Source of the DNA: Erigeron canadensis
Lineage: Eukaryota > Streptophyta > Magnoliopsida > Asterales > Asteraceae
Assembly: GCF_010389155.1 (NCBI RefSeq)
Contig: NC_057767.1
Location: forward strand, 7,857,765-7,921,764
Direction: 5' to 3'
Length of the DNA: 64,000 bases
Shown one piece after another: positions 22,801 through 34,840 of the stretch. The notes beneath the pieces were generated by a model. The model worked only from the letters and a program-made list of their open reading frames with translations. It searched no databases and was not told the DNA's origin. A program made the position numbers and the translations under genes. Every line of letters starts with the position of its first letter. The stretch's first letter is position 1.

Positions 22801-23425
22801 AAGTTTGGTTTTCATTGTTTAATCAAATTTGTGGTTACTTATCAAATGCTATATAGTTGTCTTTTAACTAGATCACTTTATAAATTATCGTCACAACGGC
22901 ACAACTTGTCCAGATGATGGTTTGGTTTTACTCCGAAGTCTCTACTTTTTCACAGGCAAAGCCGAATGGCATTAACTTTCAAATTTTAGAAAACAATTCA
23001 ACTCAACGAATTGTTGATTTCTTAAAAAATTATTCAAGCATACATTATTTTCTCATTATAGTAGAATATTATCAATCTTTAAATCATACAAAATCATGAC
23101 CTATAAAACTAAGCATACATTCTACAAATATTCAAATAGTGTTTATTATAGATCAAGGCATCAAGCAGAAATTTAGTGCTATGTAGAAAAACTTAAGATG
23201 AAAACTTTGAACTTCTTGATGAGCAGCATAAATAAATGGAAAATTGATACAAGTTGGGTCTTTGGTTCATCATAAAAAAAGAATCTAAAATGATAACAAC
23301 ATACATAGACCTTTAAACTTTAATGGTAACAGGCAAAGATTATATTATTTGCCAATAATTTATCCAAAGACACCACCTTACTTGTGATCCAATAAATGAT
23401 ACAATCTTCATGCCCTTATTCCGGC

Positions 23426-26400
23426 TCATGTATTAGTAAATCCCGTCGATTTACAGATTGGGCAGGAATTCTTCTGCTGCAACCATTGTTTGACGCAGCC
23501 ATGATGGAAGTCATGCCCGCACTCTAGTGTTCCAAGATCATCTCCATCCTTATATTCCTCCTAAAAACAATATAAAAATGTCAAGATTTTGACAATCCAA
23601 AGTATTATTCTAACAGATCAGTTTATAATGTTTACCTTATACAAAAAAAGATTCAACATTTGATATGAATATAACTAATATATATCAAATAAGCTTAGGA
23701 TAATCCAAAATCAGTTTGAGACTTGTGATAGAATAGTTGATTGTTGTCAAACAATCGTACCTGCCTCTTTTTGTATTTCAATCTCATAAGTCATAACTAC
23801 TTAACACAAGGATGTCCTTTCCTTTATGGTCATTTTATTTCTTAGCTTCTTAAATGGCATCCATTACATTACAGCTGATTATTCGATTTTTTTTGGGAAA
23901 CTTGGTTTTGGAAGTTTGAACATTGGATTACCTGGCAAATGCAGCATGGTTCTGCTGCAAGACTTGCTTCAGGCAAAACATATTGTTTCTGTTTGAGATG
24001 CTTTAAAATGGTTTCTTCTGTTAATCCTGTGTTAACATTTCCAATGCGTTCTTCCAACGCTAGTAGCTCCTGAGGGATGCAAACAGATGTTATGATTAGT
24101 GACCTTCTTTTATTATAATGAAGGCTCAGAAAAAATTTAAATAATAATACCTCATATGACATATTGTCAATATCAAGCCGCATATCTCTATGCCTATCGT
24201 GAATATCCGCTATTCCGTAGAAGACTGACTGATCTAAGAGCATAAGATCCTGCCATAAGGTTCCAAGCAACAACAAAATTAGGACCACAAACAGTATATT
24301 CTTTCTTTTAAATTCTATCACAATAACTAGAAGTAGGAAGAAGGGTAAATCAAGTGACTGGCCAATATCAGGTTGAAACAGGTTATCTTCAGTACATTCC
24401 GAAACGGTCAGGTTATGTTAGGAGCAAACACTTTTTTGCCCATTTTGTTAAAAGAATAATCACTTCTTTGATTATGATTACAGAAACTATATTGTCACCA
24501 CATTAAGTTAATTCCTTGAATAAGAGGTTAGACACATTTAAGAAGGGTAATGGAGGGAACCCTAGCCCCGGTACCACAATTGGATACCCATCGACTCACC
24601 CTGTATGAGCCATATGATGCCGGTACGATACCTCCATTCTAATCCCCACATGATCGGAAGGATCGAACCCGCGTATTTAAACTTCACAGGTGGGCCTGGG
24701 CTTCATTGGTAACGGGTACCTTGAATGAATTATTTTGTGTGTTAAGTGGGGATCGAACATGAGACTTTAAGGTCACCAAGTGTTCTCTTTACCACCAGGC
24801 CAACTCCTTGTTGGTAGAGGCTAAACACATTTAGAGAAAAAGAACATATGTATAGCTTTTAACACGTTGACCTGATCCTATTTTAGCTTGAACATTTTGT
24901 AATTAATCCATTGGTTGTAGGCAAAACATGACTCTATAGACACATCCCTTAGGTACTTTTCTTGATTTCCCACTAACTCATTTTCAAATTATTATGAAAA
25001 TTCATACAAGGGTGTGAAAAACTAACCTCAAATCGCAAGGGCTCGCCCCTTCGCATAAGATCCAGCACACTACGAATCTGCAATATATATAAAAAAAAAA
25101 AGTTAGAGAAAAATTCCAGAAATGAAAAGAACTTCTGAAGTTGAGAAATAGTAAGAATGTTTCCAGGTTCATACGTTGCAAAACTAGATCGCATACCACA
25201 TACAAGTATACAACAAATCACAATAATCAAGTAACAAATTATCAGAAAAAGAAGTGATCAGAGACCAACCTCTGAAACTAGCCGGCCTCTTCCTTCACTA
25301 CCAGGCGTTGTTGACCGTGAGAGATGTGGAAATCGGAGAGCACCATCAAGGTGCCGACTAAGCAATAATGAAGACCTTGAGTGAGGTTGATGATGATGAC
25401 CTTGAATGCCAGCAACAGGCGGGCTCCCACTATCCTGTGAAGAAGATAAACTCCTCAGAACTGTCGGAATTCTCGGGAGAAGATTACCGGTTTGCCCTCC
25501 ACTTGTCTCTGAATCTGCGGCAGATAACAAAGACCTCCTAAGATACGCTGATAATCTTCTAGGATGATAATGTGAAGAAGGCCCAGAACTAGGTCCACTT
25601 CGAGAAGACGAAGCACCACCCTGTGCTGTGGTGTTAACTGCCCCATCACCAACACCATTTGGATTCCACTCCAGTTCGGTTTCAGCACCATCTTGTATAT
25701 TATTTTGTGGTGCAAATAAGGGACGATTTGAAATTGAATCGAGACCATTCCTATCTCCTGATATAACAAGATTGGATGATCTGTTGGCTCTCGACGCAGT
25801 ATGTCGAGTCCATCTTTGTGTCGACTGAAGATTTCTTCTCAAAGATGGAATTCTCAGAACGGGCTGCCCTTGATGACTTGATGGAACCTCCGACGTCGGG
25901 TTAAGTCTCAAAGAGGAATAGTGACCTGCAATATCAGTTTCCTGATTGTTATTATTAATGGGTAACGGGTTAGCTTCTTGGTGGGAAGAACTAATCCTCG
26001 GATTCACATTTCTATGAGGGTTTTCAGATTGGTTATCCGAAGAAACAGTGCTAACATTCAATCCAAGTCGCGGGATAGTTGGGTCGAATGGAGGGTTTTC
26101 ACCAATTGTGTGCCAAGGGCTTGAACCACCCTCATGCCTTTGAAAAGTGTTTGAACTCCCAACACCAGAAGAAGATTGTCCAATACTTAATTCTACTGCC
26201 TTCCTTTTACGGGAAAACCTGCGGTCATCTAACTCAAACCGATGTGAAGATGGGCCAAACGGATCAGAAAACGTTGAACTTGAAGAACCATTATCACCCA
26301 AAGATAGCACACTCGATGGTTGTTCAATACTTGATTTCATTAGAGTAGGCCACCCACGTTCTGGTCTAGGTTCGGTATGAGTTGGGTTCATTTGGTCTGG

Positions 26401-26622
26401 ACCAGAGCTTGAACTAGGTTCGCCTAAATCCCACAAATTTTCGTTCTCCCCTTCCTCTTCTGAAGAATCCAAGGATATATAATCTGACAACTGGTTTGAA
26501 GAAGCATTTTGCATATTATCCCAACAAATTTGTGGATCAACTACAGGACTCGATGTTGAACCGTGTTCAAACACTACAGAGTCTGATAAAGAACCAATTG
26601 CACCGCCCCTCTGCCCTTGCAT
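23426..26622 (-). CDS. RING-H2 E3 ubiquitin ligase, MBR/RHG1A-like, five coding exons
   Basis: Coding exons on the minus strand are 26622-25270, 25077-25027, 24249-24151, 24069-23932 and 23560-23426. All junctions are phase 0, giving 591 aa. The long first exon (451 aa) encodes a Ser/Asn-rich, probably disordered region starting MQGQRGGAIGSLSD. The C-terminal third has the family block IRSVLDLMRRGEPLRFE, the DQSVFYGIADIHDRHRDMR block, and a RING-H2 finger running from CCICQEEY through CGHDFHHGC to CPIC. The last two exons split the finger between CQ and EE. The family conjugates ubiquitin to target proteins with an E2; Arabidopsis MBR1/MBR2 act on Mediator subunit MED25. The target here is unknown, and MBR2 versus RHG1A cannot be separated by eye. 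The first coding exon has an AG acceptor just upstream of the ATG, implying a 5'-UTR intron. Confidence 0.93.
24545..24818 (-). mobile_element. tRNA-derived SINE in the intron of the RING-H2 gene
   Basis: Read on the minus strand, a box-A-like stretch (GGCCTGGTGGTA, 24790-24801) is followed about 30 bp later by a box-B-like GTTCGATCC (24750-24758). A second GGTTCGATCC lies about 90 bp further (24661-24670), which suggests a dimeric or composite SINE. It lies inside the intron between 25026 and 24250, in the same orientation as the gene. Confidence 0.6.
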
Positions 26623-26633
26623 TAGATCCGTCT

Positions 26634-28010
26634 AATTGAAGTGAAAACACATTCAAACCGAAATTAATGAGCTGTAAATAAAAATCATCAAACAAGAATG
26701 CACATGAAAAATAAATATCCTAGTGATTAACACATTTCCCTTTATTGATTATTCATTCATACATCACAATAACATCAAATGTACACAACATGGTCATAAT
26801 TTTACGAATTATACATATAAGTTTGTGATCAATAAATTATAACCCATGTAGTTATTTCAAGAAAATGACACATAAGCAGCCTAGTGATTGCACATTGCCA
26901 TTCATTACAAATACCTTACATGAATACATATTGGCCACATGATTAAACAAGTTCAACACATTGTGATCACAAAACAACCAAATCAAAAATAAATAAATGA
27001 CTGAAGAAGCTTTAATATAATCATATAAATTAACACAATATGAGTTAGCATTCACAGAAATAGATGTACTTGAAGAATTACAATATACATAATGAAAATT
27101 ATATAAAAATTGCAGCTTTTAGTAACAGTGTTGAACTCTAGTACTACCATTCATCCAAAAATAGTCCACATTTGTGGATTTAATCATCAAGAAAGTTTTT
27201 CTATACATCAAAAACCATCAAAAATATTATAATTAAATAAATAAATTATATATATACACAAAAAGATTCTTCATATGAATCATCTGAACATCTAGACATC
27301 ATATTAACAAGAACCTTTAAGAAATCCCAAAATTTGAACACAAAGTACTCACCTTTAATCTGTAAAAAGACCAAAACATGAACAAGTTTGTAACTTTAAT
27401 AAATTATCAAAAAAGAACAAAAATTTCACCATCTAATAGAAACAATAGATCTTATCCTAAGCTTCAATCATCATTTCAAGAACATCTATGGAGATTTTTT
27501 AAAGAATTAGCTGGTAAAGTACACAAAACAGTAACAAATTGTATACATATAAAGAGCATGAATCTATGTCTAACAAAAACATATAAACCCCATGAAAAAA
27601 CACACAAAAACCAACAAATTTTGTGTGAAAGTTTGCATCTTTATCAAAAATTAATCATTTTTCTTGGGAAAAAAATCAACACCCAGCTGAGAAAATAAGA
27701 AAACAAGAAGTGGGTCATGATCAAAAATCATACCAGAGGAAAAAACAAGATAAATATTGTGAAAAATGGATCTAAAAATACAATATTTGTTGAAACTGTT
27801 TTGTATATGACCAAATCTTGAACATATAAGTACATATATATAAAAATATACAAATCTTTTCACACACACAATCAAGAAATGAATGAAGGATTTAGATTAC
27901 TGATCCATGAAGAAAATTGATACCTTGAAAAGGGGGGTTTTGAAAGATTGAGAAAGAAAGGGGGAGAATCAAAGATGAAGAAATGGTTGTGTGTGTGTGA
28001 TTTTGTGGGT
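26634..28010 (-). other. Probable 5'-UTR exon and leader intron of the RING-H2 gene
   Basis: The coding exon is preceded by an acceptor (AATTAG, nine bases before the ATG). A good donor, TTCAAG then GTATCA, occurs at about 27924. The purine-rich stretch 27924-28010 would then be 5' UTR and 26634-27923 a 1.29-kb leader intron. Short ORFs inside this interval look random. Other donors are possible; RNA reads would decide. Confidence 0.45.
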
Positions 28011-28111
28011 GTAATGTATATTGACAGATAGCTGGATTAAAGAGAGGATGGTAGTAATATTTAATTCAAAGAGGAGTTAAAATTAGAGTCAAAAGTACAA
28101 AGAAATTTACC

Positions 28112-28130
28112 ATGTGTGTGTGTGTGTGTT
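28112..28130. repeat. (GT)n microsatellite
   Basis: Alternating GT run about 100 bp upstream of the RING-H2 leader exon. Confidence 0.9.
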
Positions 28131-29776
28131 TTGTTTGATGTGTTTTAGTTCACGCCAAGTACTTACTAGTCTCTATATTCATTGTCACGCTATCCTACTA
28201 GTGATTTTACTATTTAATACGAGTATTTTGATATAGTTTTGCTTTTTTGGTTAAAAAGATCATTACAAACCATTTTTGAATTTCAAACTCAAACTGGTAC
28301 TATCAAATAAAAAAAAAATTGGTTTTGCTTTTAAGATTTTACGTTCAAAGTAGCGTATCCTAAAACTTCATTGGTCAATTTTATAAAAGAACCATTTATG
28401 CAATCATTTTACATTTTATTATGATTGTTTTAGACTTTTAGTATATACAAAATGAAATTATTGTCCCGCGTAATACGTGAGCTAATCATATTAAGTTTTC
28501 ATGATAAAATACTTAATAGTTATAGATAAGACATGTTGAGATATGATGATATTAATATTTAAAAACTTGTATGTATCGAAGTTGTTTAAGACATGTTGAA
28601 ATATGATGATAGTACATGTTAAGTTCTAGTGTAAGTGATTAGATTTATTAATAACAAACAGTGTAAAAGGATGTTTAAGTATTTTGTTGTAAGCTAAGTC
28701 AACTTATGCTCACTTAAATTTGTTCAGCTTGGATCTTTAATCTGATGCGGTATTCACATATAGTAATGTAATAAGCTTAAGAAGTTATTCTCAAACTGCA
28801 AATTGCATTAATGTAGATTATAGCTTTTCATCTAAGTTGAAAATGAAGAACAAATATAGAATAAAAAGTTAAGTGTAGATGTTAGCTTGACCTTACAGTC
28901 AGCTATGATGAACAACATTGACACGATCGTACAAATTAATGTCTTAAGCTGTTTTATTTGAACATTTAAATTGTAACGAAGGATAGAAGTAAGATTCTTT
29001 TAATGACAAAATATAGTTCTTATAATACTCCGACAATTCTAAACTATTAAACTACTCGACTCTAAAATTTGAACTTTTGATTTTAATTTCAAGAAACAAG
29101 CCTTTACCAAGTCAATCAATTGGCAAAAACAAATATTAGTTTTGTCGCACATATACATACAAAATCACTTTACCCGCTATGGAATATTTATCTAGCGTTA
29201 TTTGTGATTAACCACATTGTTGATTTCAAGATCGTTAAAAAATGGTAGTTAAGTTAATCTTCAGGAATCCATTAATGAAGCCCACTCAAGTCGAAATTCA
29301 TGTTACACTTTTGGTAACTACATAAGGATAATTATTTCATGTCGAGCTCATTATTCTAATATCATGGTTATATTTTATCAAAATATATAAAGTAAAAGAA
29401 TTAATGTTGTGTTACTTAATAATCAATTAGGTAATGATACCATTATTTTGTTATAAAGGTTGTGATTAGAAGTTTGGACTCATGTAACGGCCTTTGCTTC
29501 TAAATAAAATAATTTAAGACCTTGTTATTATATATATATATATATATATATAATGTAGATGTAGTCATGTAGATGTTAAGATCCCGATAATAAAATCAGA
29601 TTGAGAACTAATGATGTTACTAAAATGCCCTTTTATATAAAAGGAATTCTAATAAATACCAGATATAGATGTATATGAAATATTGAAGAAAATACGAAAA
29701 TTCAAACATCATACTAATGGATTGACGTTGATACATTTAAATGATACATTTAAATAGTTAGTGTTATATACTTATA
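28131..29776. other. Gene-free stretch upstream of the RING-H2 gene
   Basis: Very AT-rich, no ORF of note. It would hold distal promoter sequence of the ligase. Confidence 0.5.
29529..29552. repeat. (TA)n microsatellite
   Basis: Uninterrupted TA run in gene-free AT-rich DNA. Confidence 0.9.
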
Positions 29777-29825
29777 CTAGGTCTTTTACTCGCACGCTGT
29801 GCGCGTGGTAAAAAAATTGAAAAAA
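29777..29825 (-). mobile_element. Helitron 3' terminus, minus strand
   Basis: On the minus strand a GC-rich hairpin (CACGCGCACAGCGTGCG) is followed by AGTAAAAGACCTAG/T. The matching 5' end was not located. Confidence 0.5.
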
Positions 29826-30186
29826 AAGTAAAGATTGTAAATATTTTTAATATTAAAAACCCGTATAAAATATAAAAAGAAAATGGTTTCTCACCCATCG
29901 AATAAGAAAATTATTTGGAATAAGAAAAATGATAAAAACACAAATTTTTGATAAATAAATACTTTTCAAGTTTAAAAATATATGTTAAGTCTATACCTGT
30001 TTTAGTTTTGGTATGGGATTTGATTATGTTTTTTTTTAATGTACGTGCTTTAATTTTGATATGGGATTTGATTTTGTTATTTTTACTTATAATTATGTGT
30101 ATATAAAGTTTTTATTTAGTTTAATGTACTTGTAGGGAATCCTACGTATATCCAAAGTTAAACTATTATATTTTTAATTTTGTATA

Positions 30187-30811
30187 TCTCTTATATAAAT
30201 AAAAGAGAATTGTTTCTAGAAGATTTTTGTAGAAAAATTTCCTATGTGTCAAACTCACAATCTTTCTTACAAATGTTTTTAGAAATTATGACATCATATT
30301 TAAAATTATAATTTTAGCAACATTTTAGTTTTTTAAAAAATTAATCTATCTTAACACTATCTTAATTATTTTATTATTTTTTAATATAACTTTATAATTT
30401 ACAGTTAAGTCTTGATGAAACTTTAATAAATATAGACATTTTTCTATTTATTTCCAAGTAAAAAGAATATTTTGAAGTTTAAAATATATAACTACATATT
30501 GTTTTTTTTACATGCTAGATATCTTATATAAAAAAACATAAATAACTTGATTTAAGAAGTTTAAGTTAAAAAAATTATCATCAAATATATTAATGTTTGT
30601 TGTCTAAGTACATCAAATATATTTGATACACAAAAGCTTAAAGGTAGCTATATGCATTTGTTTATCAAAACTAAAAAATGTTGTAGTAAATAATCACATA
30701 GATATTTCAGAATAGACTCAATCCATTTCGTCGCAACTTCAGCAGGATGATCATACGCTTTTAAAAAACTATTATTAATATGCCCGGGTTGAACCCGGGT
30801 TAATTAGCTAG
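30187..30811 (+). mobile_element. Helitron, non-autonomous, copy 2
   Basis: The 5' end is TCTCTTATATAAATAAAAG; the 3' end is an intact hairpin (CCCGGGTTGAACCCGGG, 30783-30799) then TTAATTAGCTAG/T. It was inserted between A and T. Confidence 0.8.
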
Positions 30812-31141
30812 TTAGTCTTTATTTTAATATTTAAATTCTTTTTTGACATATATAAATAAGATAAATATTGTAAAAAATTATGGAGATGACACATATGATG
30901 TAATCCTAGGTGGTAATGTTTTAAAATAGGTTTAATTTTAAAGAGGGCTTTAAAATGTTAGGATTCTTACTCTTTTAATATAAATATAGATGTATTGTTT
31001 AGATTTAATTATAATACTTAATTATTATATTTGATCATGTTTATGATATTATCTAGAATCTTTTAGGTTATTTGTAATGTAATCTTGTTAATGGATATTT
31101 CATTAATAAAAATGTATTTTCTTTTGCCTGCTTCATATCTA

Positions 31142-31590
31142 TACTACGAGCATAATACTCGCGCGTTGCGGCGGAATTTTGTTTTAAGAAAGATAGATTC
31201 AGGGGTAGTTTAGTCCAACTGTAGATGTAGGTATAGAAAGATGCTAGTTTGCTTTATAAGGAAGTATAGATTTTACAAAAATTATTCACCCCTATAAATA
31301 GAAAATATTATTCAAATGTTATATACAAAAGTATTAAATTGTCCTTAATAAACATCTAATATGGAAAGAGTTTTTATAAATTACCAACTTTTTCCTTAAT
31401 AAAAAAATTTACACCCTAAACCCTTATTTTAATAATTAACACTTTAAGCCCTTATCTTTTTAAATATTCCACTATCACCTTTACATCAACCTATATCACT
31501 TGACACCGCCACCACCACCAATAATACCGTCACTGATACCACTATACCGTTATCCCCGCTACCTCCATCGCATTGCGCGGGTACCATGCT
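31142..31590. mobile_element. Helitron-like fragments in both orientations
   Basis: A minus-strand terminus (CCGCCGCAACGCGCGAG reading towards 31142) begins this interval. A plus-strand terminus (GCATTGCGCGGGTACCATGCTCGT) closes it near 31591. The block 31440-31590 matches 40250-40407, so these are two copies of one family. Confidence 0.45.
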
Positions 31591-31654
31591 CGTTCTTAAC
31601 AAACAATTTTGATCTAACAGATTAAAGCATATATTCAACAAATAAGAATGTTAT

Positions 31655-31790
31655 AAACCTTGGCCTCTAGAGACAAAGTTCATGGGTTCGATCCTTGATG
31701 AGGGTTCATTTTGTGATAAAAACCCGTATCGAAAGGCCTCATTTCAATGTCTTAAATGAGTTAATATTCCAGAACTATCGATACTTAATG
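31655..31790 (+). mobile_element. SINE-like head
   Basis: Box-A-like CTTGGCCTCTAGAGA (31659-31673) is followed by GGGTTCGATCC (31684-31694), a good box B. The spacing is shorter than in a tRNA, and no tail was identified. Confidence 0.35.
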
Positions 31791-31794
31791 GATT

Positions 31795-33200
31795 CTATGT
31801 TTATGCAGGTTCTCGGAAGATGCGAGTAAGGTTATATGGCATCAAGTGACTCAAAATGAAGGCATACGAAGTTACAAGACACCAGGAGGTGATTCGGGAG
31901 CCAAACGAAGCGAAACGAGAACGAGAAGGAGCAGGAGCTGCCAGCGCCGCTGACCTATGCCCAGCGCCGCTGGAGCCCATCCAGCGTTGCTGGGCGGCCC
32001 AGTTCAGCAAACCGACTTAAAACACTATTTAAGCTGAAGCAGACCTCAAAACCCTAATGGAGAGTCGATTCAGCAGCCCTCAAAACCCTAAGAGAGAGCC
32101 GATTCAGCAGCCCTAGCCGCCCACATCAAACCCTAGGTCGACTTTGCAGATTCCAAGGAGGTTTTGGAGCTTATAACAACTTCAGATCTTCATCCTCAAC
32201 CTAGATCTACTCTTTTGTTTTACTTTCCGTTGGTAAACAATGTTGTTCATCTTTTCAGACTTTGTTATTCCTTTAATACTGGTAGGCTAGTAAGCTGAAT
32301 ACTTATTTGGATCGATGTGATCATGTAAACGTTTATTAATTTTACTTTATTTGTTAGATTTATTGGAGTGTGCTTTCCTATTTATCGTAGATCCATGTTT
32401 TACTAGTTCTTCATATTATTATCGGTTCTATATCTAAATATATTAGTTTAAGTCTGATTGTTGTCAATGATCATACACTAGGACTAATTTACTAGGATGG
32501 AAAACACTAGTCGGTATATAACTAGATGTAAACGGTGATTCACTTATAACTGAGGGATCCATAACCATAGTAATTAAGATAAGTTGAACATGATGCTTAA
32601 CAATGTCAGACACGATCAGTGACATAGAAACGTGCACTGTGGTCACCGGAGGGAATTATTATCTGTTCATGGCTTAAGAGCCAAGTAACTTAAAGATGAA
32701 TTAGTAACACGAGCTTTAGGTCATTAATGCTTAAACAATGAATCTAATGAGAATTTGTTTAAAGAAATAGTGTGAGTCTAGGTACATCACTAGTTACTTG
32801 GGTAAAGTGAATCTAATGAGAATCTGAACTGTGATTAAGTTTCCAACAGTCTAGCAAGTTGGTAGAGTAATATCCGGTCGTATCATGAGATCTGAGATGC
32901 TAAACAAGTATTTTAATTTAATTACTGTTATTTGCTTTTTCAAACTTATTTTCAGACTAAGCGTCTCGCTGAATAAGCGCTTGCGGCTTCTATTTACTTT
33001 TAATTATTTTAATTAGTTGAATAGTAAATCGTGACAACCTCACAACCGCTAGAATTACACATATTACTAGATTAAGTAAAACAACGTGTCCTTGTGAACG
33101 ATCCTGTACTTATCACTTAACTATACTACATCTGATCGGGTCCTTTACCCGTTAAGGTGTGTATGTTTTAAGATAATTGCTTGTACAACTTTTATAAATT
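31795..33200 (+). mobile_element. LTR-retroelement remnant with palindrome array
   Basis: The order is the same as in the remnant at 1-1075 read in reverse: a unique stretch, a GC-rich palindrome array (31941-31993), a TATTTAAG then AAACCCTAA leader-like region with a 35-bp tandem duplication (32045-32115), and a long AT-rich tail. No coding domain was seen and no boundaries were proved. Confidence 0.4.
31941..31993. repeat. Three CCAGCGCCGCTGG palindromes at exact 20-bp spacing
   Basis: Copies begin at 31941, 31961 and 31981. The third has TT in place of the central CC. Arms are perfectly complementary in the second copy. Confidence 0.85.
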
Positions 33201-33978
33201 TAATCACTAAACAAAACGTACCATCAATCCTCATCACATGCAAAGGTTGGAGGGCATTTTCTACTATTTAGGTAGAAAAATGGAAGCAGCCTCTCTATTT
33301 TAGTAGAGGTAAGATCTGGCTACATCTTAATCTCTCGCATACACCGTCGCAATATTGAGGCTCAAAGCACACAAAAGACAACATTTAGCAGTATTTTTCC
33401 TTACAACATGAAAATTTGTTGACTACCACATGGATTAGCAAATTCATTTACGGAAATCTTGATATTTTTATTCTTAAAAATTTGCATAAATAAATATAGA
33501 TCTAACAATATTAAAAAACAAAATCAAAACATAATTTGATCAACAATTGTCTTATTATCTGAACGACTTGTGTCTCACTAAATTTATAATCAAAAATTCT
33601 ATTTTTAAGATAATATAAATTAATAAAAAAAATTTAATTAAATAATATTCAAATACATACAAATACCTAACATAATTATAATTCTAGTATTAAAAGTCTT
33701 ATTATATTCATTATTATCATAACTATCTATTATTATCGACACTCTTATTTTTGGGTTTAATAAAAAAAAGTTATCTACATTAACAATTCAGCCATTAAAA
33801 ATTATATATATTTATAATTTGACAAACCAAAGATAAAATTATTATGTAATATATAGATATGTATCACTTATAAAATAACATAGTCACTAAACACATAAAA
33901 GTGTAACCAATCAAATGTTTCACTTGATCTTTTGTTTAAATTTAACTCAACATTTATATCATATATAAACATAAGGGC
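33201..33978. other. Gene-free AT-rich stretch
   Basis: Nothing recognisable between the retroelement remnant and the GGTGG-rich unit. Confidence 0.5.
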
Positions 33979-34159
33979 ATTGACAACGTGTGGGTGGAAG
34001 GCGAGTAGTGGGTGGTCACCACGCGTGAAACACCGTCACCGGTGAGTGTCCATGCGTGGGTGGTTGAAAATGGGTGGACATTCCACGTGAGTGGTGAACT
34101 GTGGCCTTGGTGACCGTTGGCTAGCAAACGACTAGTTTGAATTTATTTATTTTTTATCC

Positions 34160-34175
34160 TCCTTTTTCTATTTAA
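34160..34175 (+). promoter_or_regulatory. TATA-like box of the decayed gene at 34272
   Basis: CTATTTAAACACTC lies about 105 bp before the ATG, in a pyrimidine-rich context typical of plant promoters. Confidence 0.4.
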
Positions 34176-34271
34176 ACACTCTCACATTCACCCATTCATT
34201 CATACATAAACATTCATTCATATTTACAGATACATTTACCCATTCATTAATCCATACTTTTTACTTCAAAC

Positions 34272-34777
34272 ATGGCAAACAACACTAAAATGTCTCTTTG
34301 GGATGTTAAAATGGCGATGCAAACCCACATGAATAACGACGACAGACACCGATCTGTAGTAAACAACGTCATTCAGAGCATATCTGACAACAAGGGGCTT
34401 ACCAAGCCGAAATCGACCGAATTGAAGCTCCCACTCGGGTTCGTAATGCCGCCGAAAATGAGTATGTTGTATATCTTCGACTGAAGATCGATTAGCTGGA
34501 TCAAGTTATTTTCCAGCTTACCACCAGCTCTACGATGTTGACAGCCACGCTAGACCACAGGACGTTGATAACCATGCTAGGAAACGGGGTATTCTGGCAA
34601 GGCAGTGTCAGTGTTGGTCGGTATGTAGATTATCATACTGACCCGGGAGAGGAGTACGTATCTCCTTAACCCGGCTACACTGTCGTGTCTCCTGAACCCT
34701 ACCGATACATTCATCAAAACGACGGCGACCGTATCGTGGATTTGGACTATTCCGAGTGTTGGTATTACGTATTTTAA
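34272..34777 (+). pseudogene. Decayed gene of unrecognised family (~168 codons)
   Basis: A 70-codon frame opens with a good context (CAAACATGGC) and reads MANNTKMSLWDVKMAMQTHM and on. A one-base deletion in the A-run at 34455-34458 would explain its early stop: the next frame continues (YVVYLRLKID, then WQGSVSVGRYVDYHTD, then VDLDYSECWYYVF) to a TAA at 34775-34777, with two in-frame nonsense codons. The composition is protein-like throughout. I do not recognise the family. A TATA-like box precedes it, and TTTAATAAAG (about 37728) could be its poly(A) signal, now separated by a solo LTR. The GGTGG-rich flanks (33985-34110 and 37770-37870) suggest that it was carried by a mobile element, perhaps as an accessory gene. 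Confidence 0.5.
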
Positions 34778-34840
34778 TATTATGTAATGTTTTTATTATG
34801 TTTTATTTAGTATTATGTAAGTTTTTTTTTTTACTATTAT

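Noticed and set aside
25455..26380. Frames on both strands overlapping the RING-H2 first exon
   Set aside because: Shadows of the 451-codon exon; no independent start context or motif.
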